NCBI GenBank assembly: GCA_002009975.1
Contig: MTLP01000007.1
Location: forward strand, 80,764-144,763
DNA from: Thermococcus sp. JdFR-02
GTDB lineage: Archaea > Methanobacteriota_B > Thermococci > Thermococcales > Thermococcaceae
Direction: 5' to 3'
Length of the DNA stretch: 64,000 nt
The notes below the pieces were generated by a model. It ran no database searches, was not told the DNA's origin, and worked only from the letters and a program-made list of their open reading frames with translations. This document shows, piece by piece, positions 55,471 to 63,773 of the stretch (its first letter is position 1; each line of letters starts with the position of its first letter). The translations under genes were made by a program, and so were the position numbers.

Positions 55471-55953
55471 ATGAAAAAATACAAGAAAGTTGTGGTCGGA
55501 GGAACTTTTGATCATCTTCACTTAGGTCACAAAGCTTTGCTTAGAAAGGCTTTTGAGGTTGGTGAATACGTTTATGTGGGACTAACTTCAGATGAGATGG
55601 TCAAGAAAAAGAAATTTTCTGAACGAGTTTTACCTTATGAGAGAAGACTGAAGGATTTAATAACATTTTTTGAGGTGAATAAGTTTAAAAATTATCGCAT
55701 AATTAAGATTCACAATGCAATAGGATTTGCAGATAAAATAAAAAGCTTAGAAGCAATTGTCGTGAGTGAGGAAACTTACAAAGGGGCTTTGCTTATTAAT
55801 AGGGCAAGAAAAGAGAAAGGGCTAAAACCTTTAGAAATTGTAAAAATTGGAATTATTAAAGCCCAAACTGGAAATAAATTAAGCTCAACATTAATTAGGG
55901 CTGGTTTAATAGATCCTTTTGGAAAGATGATAAAGAAAGTCAAAAAACGATGA
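55471..55953 (+). CDS. coaD: Phosphopantetheine adenylyltransferase, archaeal
   Basis: The ~160-residue protein has the nucleotidyltransferase motif GGTFDHLHLGHKALL and a late LSSTLIRAG (ISSTxxR type). It makes dephospho-CoA from phosphopantetheine and ATP. The ATG at 55471 follows GTGGGGT and matches the family start; the frame runs 12 codons further upstream. The next gene starts 10 bases after its stop. Confidence 0.92.
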   Translation: MKKYKKVVVGGTFDHLHLGHKALLRKAFEVGEYVYVGLTSDEMVKKKKFSERVLPYERRLKDLITFFEVNKFKNYRIIKIHNAIGFADKIKSLEAIVVSEETYKGALLINRARKEKGLKPLEIVKIGIIKAQTGNKLSSTLIRAGLIDPFGKMIKKVKKR

Positions 55954-55963
55954 GGTGCTTGAA

Positions 55964-57226
55964 ATGAGGGTTGTTACAATAGGTGCTGGGCTTGGGGGAT
56001 TACTAACAAGTGCGTTTTTGGCTAGAAATGGTTATGATGTGGTGATCTTGGAGAAGTCTCCTTATGTTGGCGGGCGATTTACCAATCTGCCCTACAAGGG
56101 ATTTCAGCTTTCAACTGGGGCTTTACACATGATTCCTCATGGTGAAGACGGACCTTTAGCTCATTTGCTCAACCTTTTAGGTGCGAATGTTCAAATAGTT
56201 AACTCAAACCCAAAGGCAAAGTTCCTCATAGAGGGAAAAATTTATCATTACAGGGAAGGCTGGAAGCGTTTAAGCTTAAAAGAGAAAGCCAAGACATTTA
56301 AGCTTTTAGCAGAGATTAAAGCCGACAAGCTTCCAAAGGGTGAGGAGGCAAGGATGAATGCTAAAGAGTGGATAAGCGAGAAAATAGGTGAGAATGAGTT
56401 TGCTTTTCTCTTCTTGGAAAGCTTTGTTGGATGGGCAATTAGTTTAACTTTGGAAGAGATTCCAGCGATTGAGCTTGCAAAGGAGATAAAAGCCGTTCTA
56501 AAATGGGGAGGGCCTGGGTTAATAAAGGGTGGCTGTAAAGCTGTAACATCTGAATTGGCTGAGATAGTAAAGCAAAATGGTGGAAAAATTTTAACAAGAA
56601 AAAAGGTGGTCGAGATCGAGGAAAATAAGGTTCTAACAGAAGATGGAGATGAGTTTAGTTATGATGTGCTGATTTCCAATGTTGGGATAAAAGAAACGGT
56701 TGAGCTTTTTGGGGAGGAAAACTTTGATAGAGATTTCCTAAGAGTAGTGAAGTCTTTAAAACCCGCGGAGGGCATTAAAATTAATGTGGCTTTGAAAGGA
56801 AAGCCTAGAATTGGAAATACGGTTGTTCTTACATTAGACACTAAGAGAATTAACGGGTTTAATGAGCCTTCTTCAATTTCGCCAGAGCTTGCAAAAGAGG
56901 GATACAGCTTAATAATGACTCACCAAGCTTTGAAAAGTAAAAATCTTGCAAAGGAACGTAAGCTTGGCATTGAGGATTTGTACTACCTCTTTCCAGAACT
57001 TGACAAGGAAGGTGAGATTCTTTTGATCCAAACTTACTTGGATGGCAATCCGGTTAATAGGGTAGCTTCTGGACAAGAGCATTTGGAATTTCCAATTGAA
57101 AACGTATATATTGTTGGAGATGCCAACAAAGGTGAAGGAGGAATTGAAGTAGAGGGAATTGCCCTGGGAGTTATGGAAACACTTCAAAAGCTTGGACTTG
57201 AAAGATTTGATGAATGGTATCTTTAA
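55964..57226 (+). CDS. FAD-dependent oxidoreductase of the phytoene desaturase/amine oxidase group
   Basis: The ~420-residue protein has the N-terminal dinucleotide motif TIGAGLGGLLTSAFLARNGYDVVILEK, YVGGRFT and a C-terminal FAD motif VYIVGDANKGEGGIEVEGIALG. It resembles archaeal carotenoid-desaturase-like proteins; since Thermococcales usually lack carotenoids, another lipid or quinone substrate is possible. GAGGTG precedes the ATG. It is co-transcribed with coaD. Confidence 0.8.
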   Translation: MRVVTIGAGLGGLLTSAFLARNGYDVVILEKSPYVGGRFTNLPYKGFQLSTGALHMIPHGEDGPLAHLLNLLGANVQIVNSNPKAKFLIEGKIYHYREGWKRLSLKEKAKTFKLLAEIKADKLPKGEEARMNAKEWISEKIGENEFAFLFLESFVGWAISLTLEEIPAIELAKEIKAVLKWGGPGLIKGGCKAVTSELAEIVKQNGGKILTRKKVVEIEENKVLTEDGDEFSYDVLISNVGIKETVELFGEENFDRDFLRVVKSLKPAEGIKINVALKGKPRIGNTVVLTLDTKRINGFNEPSSISPELAKEGYSLIMTHQALKSKNLAKERKLGIEDLYYLFPELDKEGEILLIQTYLDGNPVNRVASGQEHLEFPIENVYIVGDANKGEGGIEVEGIALGVMETLQKLGLERFDEWYL

Positions 57227-57274
57227 TACAAGTGAAGCGTTTTTCTGATGTTTTTAGTCTTTGAGTTTTTTATC

Positions 57275-57786
57275 TTTGCAATTCTTTTAAAGTCTTATTG
57301 GAACGATGTCGAGCGCATTTGCATCGTCGTAAACAATTTCCTTTCAATTCTTTTAAAGTCTTATTGGAACGTTGATTGAGTACTCAAACATTTTTGATAA
57401 TTTGTTGAACTTTCAATTCTCTTAGAATCTTATTGGAACAATGATGCAGTCCTTTCTTGAAAACCTCACCACCAGCACTTTCAATTCTCTTAGAATCTTA
57501 TTGGAACAGGTTAAGATCTTTTTTGAGTTTGCCTTTGGTTCCCATCTTTCCTTTCAATTCTCTTAGAATCTTATTGGAACATTCAGCCCCTCATCCCCAT
57601 AGCCCCAGCCATCCACCTTTCAATTCTCTTAGAATCTTATTGGAACTATTGGGTCAGCAGGCTTAGAAAGATGACCTTTGTAAGGGCTTTCAATTCTCTT
57701 AGAATCTTATTGGAACTATTGGGTCAGCAGGCTTAGAAAGATGACCTTTGTAAGGGCTTTCAATTCTCTTAGAATCTTATTGGAAC
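57275..57786 (-). CRISPR. CRISPR array, 8 repeats and 7 spacers, one spacer duplicated
   Basis: Eight 30-base repeats start at 57275, 57341, 57410, 57478, 57551, 57617, 57687 and 57757, with spacers of 36-43 bases. On the minus strand each repeat begins GTTCCAATAAGA and ends GAATTGAAAG, like the Pyrococcus/Thermococcus repeat. The repeat at 57275 is degenerate at its outer end, so the array ends there and the leader lies to the right; it is transcribed leftward. The two leftmost repeats differ from the other six at three central bases. Spacers 57647-57686 and 57717-57756 are identical. No cas genes are in the window. Confidence 0.97.
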
Positions 57787-57806
57787 AGGAGCGAATTTCC
57801 CTCCAT

Positions 57807-57836
57807 TTTCCCAATAGGATTTTAAGAGAGCTTAAA
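57807..57836 (+). repeat. Degenerate, inverted copy of the CRISPR repeat in the leader
   Basis: The plus strand here reads TTCCCAATAGGATTTTAAGA and on, which matches the minus-strand repeat (GTTCCAATAAGATTCTAAGA) at about 22 of 30 positions. It is therefore opposite in orientation to the array repeats. It lies just downstream of the leader TATA box, so leader RNA would carry a segment complementary to the crRNA repeat. It may be an anti-repeat or a leader element with chance similarity. Confidence 0.6.
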
Positions 57837-57845
57837 ATATATAAA
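57836..57845 (-). promoter_or_regulatory. TATA box of the CRISPR leader
   Basis: TTTATATATT on the minus strand, 50 bases before the first leader-side repeat, is the best promoter candidate for the array. Transcription would start about 25 bases on, within or just after the inverted repeat copy. Confidence 0.6.
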
Positions 57846-58282
57846 GCTTTTTACGAAGGGGTAAAAATAAAGGATGGATATACCTCCAATTGGGCTTTGA
57901 GTTTCAACGCTTTTGACATTTAAATGTCATAATTTTGAGTTTTGATACAATGAACAAGAGTGAGCAGATCCTTTGCGCTCTGATGAAAAGGTTTTGAATT
58001 TTAAGATTCCTCTTTAAAATGTGCAAATTTTGATGTTCTAACTTTCTCATTAGGGAAACTTAAAAATAAGCTTAAAAACTCCAACTTGAACAAACTTACA
58101 CATGATTCTAGTTCAAAATTCGTTAAAATTATCAAAGCTCGGCTTTTTAGTAAAATCATGTTATTAAAGACATCTAAAATGTTCAAACATCTTAATTTCA
58201 TTAATAGAACATCAATTTTGGTTCAAAATTGAAAATAAGCATTTGTAATGAGGAAAGAAAAATATTCGAAAAGGAGTAAAAT

Positions 58283-59203
58283 TCATGCTTTGCTCTTTAG
58301 AATCTCTATAACCTTTTCAGCTATTTGAATTCCAGCCCTCTTTTGAGCTTCCAACGTATTTGCACCTATGTGTGGCGTCAAAACAACATTGTCAAGCTTT
58401 GTCAATGGGTGGTCTTTTGGTAGTGGCTCTTCCTCAAATACATCCAATCCAGCACCGTAAATCCATCCCTCTTTTAAAGCTTTAATTAGAGCCTCTGTAT
58501 CAATGATTGGACCCCTTGCTGGGTTAACAAGTATTGCGTTCTTCTTCATAAGCTTGAGCTTCTCTTCATTAATTAGGTGCTTTGTGCTTGGCAATAGAGG
58601 AACGTGAATTGTAACGACATCGCTCTCTTTTAATAATTCATCCAACTCGACAAAGGTTCCTCCAACTTCCTTTGCAAATTTTTCGTTCTTGATTACATCA
58701 TAGAGCAGGATTCTCATTCCAAAGCCCTTTGCTATCTTAGCAACTTGATATCCAATTCTTCCAAAGCCAATAATTCCAATGGTTTTACCTTCAAGTTCAA
58801 TTCCCATAGCTTGCTTCTTTGCCCATTCCCCTTCTCTAATCTTTCTATCACTAAAAGCTACTTTTCTTGCAACCGCTAAAATTAATGCCCAAGTTAGCTC
58901 TGCAACACTTCTACTTGATGCGGCTGGAGAATTAACAACCTCAATTCCCCTTTCCTTCGCCGCTTCAACATCTATGTTATCTAATCCAACTCCAGCCCTT
59001 CCGATGACCTTGAGCTTTGGGGCGTTCTCAATAACCTTTCTCGTTACCTTTGGCTTGCTCCTAACTATTATTGCATCAACATCCTTAACAAGTTCCAAAA
59101 GCCTTTCTTCACTTGGATACTCTTCAAAAACAACCTCAAAACCAGCATCCTTTAAAACCTCAAAAGCCTTTTCATGCAAAGGTGCAGCAACTAAAACCTT
59201 CAT
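58283..59203 (-). CDS. serA: D-3-phosphoglycerate dehydrogenase
   Basis: The 306-residue protein has the 2-hydroxyacid dehydrogenase fold with NAD motif GFGRIGYQVAK, the catalytic Arg region LVNPARGPIIDTEAL, DVFEEEPL and the catalytic His in LTPHIGANT. It lacks the C-terminal ACT regulatory domain, as in the short archaeal SerA. It oxidises 3-phosphoglycerate in serine synthesis. It starts 1 base after the stop of the DUF47 gene, in the operon panE - DUF47 - serA. GGAGGGG precedes the ATG. Confidence 0.88.
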   Translation of the reverse strand: MKVLVAAPLHEKAFEVLKDAGFEVVFEEYPSEERLLELVKDVDAIIVRSKPKVTRKVIENAPKLKVIGRAGVGLDNIDVEAAKERGIEVVNSPAASSRSVAELTWALILAVARKVAFSDRKIREGEWAKKQAMGIELEGKTIGIIGFGRIGYQVAKIAKGFGMRILLYDVIKNEKFAKEVGGTFVELDELLKESDVVTIHVPLLPSTKHLINEEKLKLMKKNAILVNPARGPIIDTEALIKALKEGWIYGAGLDVFEEEPLPKDHPLTKLDNVVLTPHIGANTLEAQKRAGIQIAEKVIEILKSKA

Positions 59204-59204
59204 A

Positions 59205-59852
59205 TCAACCCCTCCTTTTTATTGCCATGAGCATAACTTGATCAGATGCATCTTCGGCTTTATCGGCTATATCCCCGATCTTTGTTATTACCTCATTCCA
59301 AATTATCTTTGCGTAGGTTGTCATTTTCTCACTTTCAAAAATCTTTTGTAAGAGCTTCCTCTCTATTTTATCTGCCTCCTCTTCGTCGATTTCAACTTTC
59401 TTTGCATAGTCCAATGCTTTATTTACATCCTCATCTAGGGCATTTACAGATGTTATTAAATCATCGTACGTTTTTATAGCTGCATTGAGCAATTCTATCA
59501 CAAGAGGTGCTAATTCTTTAGGAATTCTTGGTTTAGCCAAAGTTAAGCTGTGAGCAGCACTCTCAGCAGAATCTGCAACTTTGTCTATTAATTCTACCAA
59601 TCTAACGTAGTCTCCTCTGCTTGCTGGTAAAAAAGCCCCCTCGTAAAGCATCATCTCAATTTCTCTCCTTAATGTATCTGCTTCTCTTTCATGTTTTTCG
59701 ACTTCTTTAACTAATTCTCCTGCTTTTTCGAAATCTTTCTCCAAATAAACGCTAACCAACTCTTTAAAACTTTCTAAAGTTTTCCTTACAATGTCTAAAT
59801 GAGCTTCTATAGCTCCAAAGACATTTTTCTCTTTTCCACCGAATATGGGCAT
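59205..59852 (-). CDS. DUF47/PhoU-like protein, second copy
   Basis: The 215-residue all-helical protein has the DUF47 pattern with E/D-rich metal motifs (LVKEVEKHEREADTLRREIEMML and IDKVADSAESAAHSL). It has no phosphate permease beside it, in contrast to the copy at 19708..20382, and lies between panE and serA. Its role may be in metal or phosphate signalling. GAGGGGATG precedes the ATG. Confidence 0.88.
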   Translation of the reverse strand: MPIFGGKEKNVFGAIEAHLDIVRKTLESFKELVSVYLEKDFEKAGELVKEVEKHEREADTLRREIEMMLYEGAFLPASRGDYVRLVELIDKVADSAESAAHSLTLAKPRIPKELAPLVIELLNAAIKTYDDLITSVNALDEDVNKALDYAKKVEIDEEEADKIERKLLQKIFESEKMTTYAKIIWNEVITKIGDIADKAEDASDQVMLMAIKRRG

Positions 59853-59873
59853 TTTTCATCCCCTCGTAATATG

Positions 59874-60791
59874 TCACCTTCTGGGTTTATCTATTTTACT
59901 TAATTTTTCCTTAGCTTTAATAAGAGCTACTAAAAGAGAGTTCATGGGAGCACTTAACTCAAGTTTCTCAGCATACTCTACGATTTTCCCATTTATGTAA
60001 TCAATCTCTGTTTTTCTCCCTCTAATTAGGTCTTGATACATAGAATTGTAGTTCTCTTTAGTTCTCTCAAGCGTATCAATTATAGCTTCTAGTGGGTGCT
60101 CCTCAAATTTAATGCCCAATTTTTGAACCACTTGACAGCCTTCCTTCGCTATCTCAACAAGCACCCCTTGTAAGTACTCATCCTCAAGTAGAAACCCATT
60201 TTTGACCTCTAATAGTGCCCCGATTGGATTTATAGCGGAATTTACAATTGCTTTAAGCCAAATCCAGCTTATTATGTTGTTGCTCACCTTAGTATCAATT
60301 CCAGCTTCATTAAAAACTTCTGCAACTTTTGTTGCAAACTCACTCTCCCCTTTGGGATATAGACCAATGTGTGTAATCCCCCTTCCTGTCCATCTAACAA
60401 CTCCCCATTTTTCAAGCATTGCCCCATTTGTTGTTGTCCCTCCAAGGACATTCCTCGTATATTTTAAGGCTAAATCCTCATTGCCAATTCCATTTTGTAT
60501 GCTCAAGATCCAAGTGTCTTTATCTATGATATGCTTAGCACACTCTAATGCATTTGCAGTTGAATAGGATTTAGTTGCTAAAATTAACAAATCAGGACTT
60601 TTTTCAGGAGCATAAGTTAATGCTTCAACTTTAACGGTAAATTCTTCGATTCCTCTTATTTTTAATCCCTTTTCTTTAATTGCTTCAACATGCTCCTCTC
60701 TACCTATCAAAGTTACATCGTTTCCACTTCTCGCCAAGAGACCACCGAAGAGGGAGCCAATTGACCCAGCACCCAAAACATAAATCCTCAT
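59874..60791 (-). CDS. panE: 2-dehydropantoate 2-reductase (ketopantoate reductase)
   Basis: The 305-residue protein has the NAD(P) motif [21 protein letters not shown], the catalytic Lys in a [22 protein letters not shown] stretch and '[19 protein letters not shown]'. It reduces ketopantoate to pantoate for CoA synthesis; the archaeal enzyme from Thermococcus is feedback-inhibited by CoA. The coaD gene lies 4 kb away. It is the first gene of the operon. Confidence 0.93.
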   Translation of the reverse strand: MRIYVLGAGSIGSLFGGLLARSGNDVTLIGREEHVEAIKEKGLKIRGIEEFTVKVEALTYAPEKSPDLLILATKSYSTANALECAKHIIDKDTWILSIQNGIGNEDLALKYTRNVLGGTTTNGAMLEKWGVVRWTGRGITHIGLYPKGESEFATKVAEVFNEAGIDTKVSNNIISWIWLKAIVNSAINPIGALLEVKNGFLLEDEYLQGVLVEIAKEGCQVVQKLGIKFEEHPLEAIIDTLERTKENYNSMYQDLIRGRKTEIDYINGKIVEYAEKLELSAPMNSLLVALIKAKEKLSKIDKPRR

Positions 60792-60854
60792 TATCTACAC
60801 CCGCTTTTTGCTAACCAAAAGACTTTTTAAATTGCCTCAATAAAAGGCTTTTCG

Positions 60855-61586
60855 ATGACAGTAGAGTTTGCTGTAATTTTAGTTGAACCTGAGTATCAGC
60901 TTAACATTGGTTTTGTTGCTAGAAGTATGAAAAACTTTGGGGTTAGGGAGTTAATTCTTGTTAATCCTAAAGTTAAGATATCGGGAGAAGCTTACAAATT
61001 TTCGGTCCATGCCCAAGATGTGCTTGAAAATGCAAAAATTGTTGAAAGTTTAGAAGAGGCTTTAGAGATGGTTGATCTCGCTGTGGGAACAAGCGGTGTT
61101 AGTGGAAAGCAGTATCTACCGGCAAGAACACCTATTACCCCAGAAGAATTTGCAAAGAGGGCTTTTCTTTACAATGGCAAGATTGGCTTAGTTTTTGGAA
61201 GAGAGAGCAGAGGATTAGATAACAAGGAGTTGGAAAAGCTTGATTTTACGGTTACAATTCCAACGAGTGAGGAATATCCAATATTGAATCTAAGTCATGC
61301 AGTTGCTGTTCTTCTTTATGAAATTTACAAGCAAAAGCTGAAAACACTTGAAGTTAAGAACCCTTTAAGAAAAGCCAGTAGGGAAGAGAGGGAGATGTTT
61401 GTTAAGCTTTGGAGAGAATTGATTGAAATCGTAGGCTATCCAAAAGATCTATATAAAAGGCACTATGCTGAGATAATGATGAGGAGGATTTTGGGAAGAT
61501 CATTTATCTATGCAAGAGAGCTTCATTCTCTCTTTGGTCCATTGAGATGGGCAATTACAGAGTTAAAGAGATGTAAGGAGGAATAA
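60855..61586 (+). CDS. trmJ: TrmJ-type tRNA 2'-O-methyltransferase (SPOUT)
   Basis: The 243-residue protein has the SPOUT motifs EPEYQLNIGFVARSMKNFG, GLVFGRESRGLDNKEL and IPTSEEYPILNLSHAVAVLLYEI. Archaeal TrmJ methylates the ribose of C32 in tRNA. The C-terminal ~60 residues carry an extra helical part. It precedes ogt by 2 bases. Confidence 0.9.
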   Translation: MTVEFAVILVEPEYQLNIGFVARSMKNFGVRELILVNPKVKISGEAYKFSVHAQDVLENAKIVESLEEALEMVDLAVGTSGVSGKQYLPARTPITPEEFAKRAFLYNGKIGLVFGRESRGLDNKELEKLDFTVTIPTSEEYPILNLSHAVAVLLYEIYKQKLKTLEVKNPLRKASREEREMFVKLWRELIEIVGYPKDLYKRHYAEIMMRRILGRSFIYARELHSLFGPLRWAITELKRCKEE

Positions 61587-61588
61587 AA

Positions 61589-62104
61589 TTGCTTAGCGTT
61601 GAAAGTTTTAGGATACTTGATAAAGAAATTTGGATTGGTGTTATTTTTGATGAAAAAATAGATGCCATATCGTTTTCTTTAGATGGAGAAGAGTTCCTTA
61701 GAGAAAGGATACACAGTGCTAAGGTTATGCTTGAGAGGAGGAGAGTTTTGGTAGAGCTAACCCCCAAAAAGAGCGAATATCCCAAATTAATTTATGAAAT
61801 TTTGAGGGGTAAGATTGAAAATAGTGAAGCATTGAAGCATCTCAGCTTTAGAGGGGTAACTCCTTTTGAGCGGAAAGTTTATGAAACTTTAACGTTAAAA
61901 GTTAAAAGAGGTCAGACCATAACTTATGGAGGATTGGCTAGATTAGTCAAAACCTCTCCGAGGGCTATAGGAAATGCAATGCGAAGAAATCCCTACCCAA
62001 TAATTGTTCCCTGTCATAGGATCGTCTTAAAATCAGACTTAGGGAATTACACTCCAAAAAGAGAATACAAGGAGTTCCTGCTGAAGCTAGAGGGGGTGTT
62101 ATGA
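61589..62104 (+). CDS. ogt: Methylated-DNA--protein-cysteine methyltransferase
   Basis: The 171-residue protein has the active-site motif IIVPCHRIV with the acceptor Cys, the HTH helix with RAIGNAMRRNP and the Arg finger, and the TYGGLARLVKTSPRA stretch. It removes methyl groups from O6-methylguanine in a single-use reaction. It starts with TTG after AGGAGG. It overlaps the next gene by 4 bases. Confidence 0.95.
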   Translation: MLSVESFRILDKEIWIGVIFDEKIDAISFSLDGEEFLRERIHSAKVMLERRRVLVELTPKKSEYPKLIYEILRGKIENSEALKHLSFRGVTPFERKVYETLTLKVKRGQTITYGGLARLVKTSPRAIGNAMRRNPYPIIVPCHRIVLKSDLGNYTPKREYKEFLLKLEGVL

Positions 62105-63132
62105 TGGACAAGCTGAAAGCCTATTTGATAGGATTTGTAGTGCTGATTTTAGCTGTAGTTGCAGGGATAATTTATAAATGGGGCTTTTGGATGCTTGTAA
62201 GAATCGTTTTGAGCCTTGGATTCTTGGGATTGACTTTAATGCTCGGCTTTTTCTTAGCACTAACACTTTATGCTGAGAGCTGGAAGTATGCCCTTTACTT
62301 GGTTGCTCCAACAGCATTGAGTGCATACGCGACTTATCTCAGCGTTACATGGCAAAAGTTAAACATCGTTGGTGGGATAATAGTTTTGTTCATTTTGGGT
62401 TTAGTCTTTGGAATTTGGTACATCAGCGAGCCTGATTTGGGATTGCTTGACCGATTTAAAAGTCCAGAAACGCTCGAAAGAGAGGGAAACTACAAGGCTG
62501 CTGCGAGAAAGTATGAGAAAAAAGGGAACTATCTAAAAGCCGCTGAAATGTATGAAAAGCTTGATTGGATGGAAAGTGCAGCGTGGGCTTACGAGAAAGC
62601 TGAAAAGTATGAGAAAGCAGCAGAGATTTATGAACAACTTTACGAGAAGGAGAAAGACACGTATTATCTAAAAGAAGCCCATGAATATTGGAAGAAAGCT
62701 GGTAACATGAACAGGGCAGCAAAGGCTTTGGAGAGATATGCTCAAGAAGAGCCTTGGTTCTGGGAAGACGTTGCAAAGCTTTATGAAGAACTTAACAATG
62801 AGGAGAAAGCTAAAGAAGCTTGGAAAAAAGCTTTAGAATACTACATAAGTGAAGCCCAAGAGGAAGGAGTATTTTGGGAGGATGTTGGAAATATTTACAA
62901 GAAGCTTGGTGAGGAAGAAAAGGCAAAAGAAGCTTATCAAAAATTCCTTGAATACTGCTTAAAGGAAGCAGAAGAGGATGAAGCATGGTGGAAGCATGTT
63001 GCAGAGACTTATGAGCTTTTAGGAGAAAAAGAAAAAGCCCAAGAAGCATGGAAGAAATATGAAGAGTACAGAAAAAGAATAATGCAGCCAGAAGAGAGCG
63101 AAGAGGAGGAGAAAAAGGAAGAAAGTAAGTAA
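62101..63132 (+). CDS. Membrane protein with TPR-like repeats
   Basis: The 343-residue protein has four membrane segments in the first ~115 residues. The rest has about seven TPR-like helical repeats (cores such as GNYKAAARKYEKKGNYLKAAEMYEKL), with a Glu/Lys-rich tail. The repeats face the cytoplasm and could form a scaffold for a membrane complex. Co-transcription with ogt is likely from the ATGA overlap. Confidence 0.8.
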   Translation: MMDKLKAYLIGFVVLILAVVAGIIYKWGFWMLVRIVLSLGFLGLTLMLGFFLALTLYAESWKYALYLVAPTALSAYATYLSVTWQKLNIVGGIIVLFILGLVFGIWYISEPDLGLLDRFKSPETLEREGNYKAAARKYEKKGNYLKAAEMYEKLDWMESAAWAYEKAEKYEKAAEIYEQLYEKEKDTYYLKEAHEYWKKAGNMNRAAKALERYAQEEPWFWEDVAKLYEELNNEEKAKEAWKKALEYYISEAQEEGVFWEDVGNIYKKLGEEEKAKEAYQKFLEYCLKEAEEDEAWWKHVAETYELLGEKEKAQEAWKKYEEYRKRIMQPEESEEEEKKEESK

Positions 63133-63220
63133 TTCTTTTCTCTCTTTATCTGAATCTTTTTGAGGAAGTTATAAAAACTTAAGTACTCAATTTTCCTTAG
63201 CTTTAGAGGAGGTAGTGAAG

Positions 63221-63562
63221 ATGTTTCCAATGAAAGGTATGAGTCCAAAGCAAATGCAAAAGATGATGAAGCAGCTTGGAATTAAAATGGAAGAGCTTGA
63301 AGGAGTTAAGGAAGTTATAATTCGCTTTGAAAATAAAGAGATTGTCATAAAAGAGCCTGCAGTTACAATGATAGCTGCAATGGGAGAGAAGAGCTATCAA
63401 GTTGTTGGAAAAGAAGAGGTCAGAGAGATACTAAACATCCCAGAGGAGGATATAAAATTAGTCATGGAGCAAGCAAACGTTGACTATGAAACTGCAAGGA
63501 AGGCATTGGAAGAGACAAAAGGTGATTTAGCGGAAGCAATTCTTAAACTGCAAGGGGCTTAA
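63221..63562 (+). CDS. nac: Nascent polypeptide-associated complex protein
   Basis: The ~113-residue protein has a NAC domain ([21 protein letters not shown]) and a C-terminal UBA domain ([34 protein letters not shown] segment). Archaeal NAC is a homodimer that binds ribosomes at the nascent chain exit. The ATG at 63221 follows GAGGAGGTAG. A TATA-like tract (TTATAAAAAC) lies about 45 bases upstream. Confidence 0.93.
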   Translation: MFPMKGMSPKQMQKMMKQLGIKMEELEGVKEVIIRFENKEIVIKEPAVTMIAAMGEKSYQVVGKEEVREILNIPEEDIKLVMEQANVDYETARKALEETKGDLAEAILKLQGA

Positions 63563-63716
63563 CGGCTATTTTTCCTTCTATTTACCGTACTTCTTGGATC
63601 ATTTTATATTGAATCATGGTTTGAGTAATCTGTTTTTACTTTTTTGTTTTGGGATGTTTATGTTTGAATGTTGGTGGTTATAATTTTCATACTCTTAATT
63701 GTTCGTAATTGGAAAA

Positions 63717-63726
63717 GTATTTATAC
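63717..63726 (+). promoter_or_regulatory. TATA box of the secreted CxxCxxC gene
   Basis: GTATTTATAC after GGAAAA (BRE-like) lies 48 bases before the ATG at 63774. The 210 bases between nac and this gene hold no other feature that I can support. Confidence 0.6.
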
Positions 63727-63773
63727 TACTTCTGCTTATAGTATTGTTAATTACCCTTGCTTGGGGGAGCGGA

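Larger units (their letters stand above)
57787..58282 (-). other. CRISPR leader region and intergenic AT-rich DNA
   Basis: These ~500 bases have no coding frame of note. On the minus strand the region before the first repeat contains a TATA box (TTTATATATT, 57845-57836), an A/T-rich tract and a perfect GACATTTAAATGTC palindrome near 57914-57927. Several GTTCAAAA-like short repeats occur between 58100 and 58230. This fits the conserved long leaders of Thermococcales arrays. The last ~40 bases before 58283 are the end of the serA region. Confidence 0.65.

Noticed and set aside
57457..57923. Small plus-strand open frames across the CRISPR array
   Set aside because: They translate the repeat (SLRILLE-like) and spacers, so they are artefacts of the array.
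57960..58000. Possible C/D box sRNA in the CRISPR leader region (TGATGA near 57980)
   Set aside because: No D box follows at the right distance and no second box pair is present.
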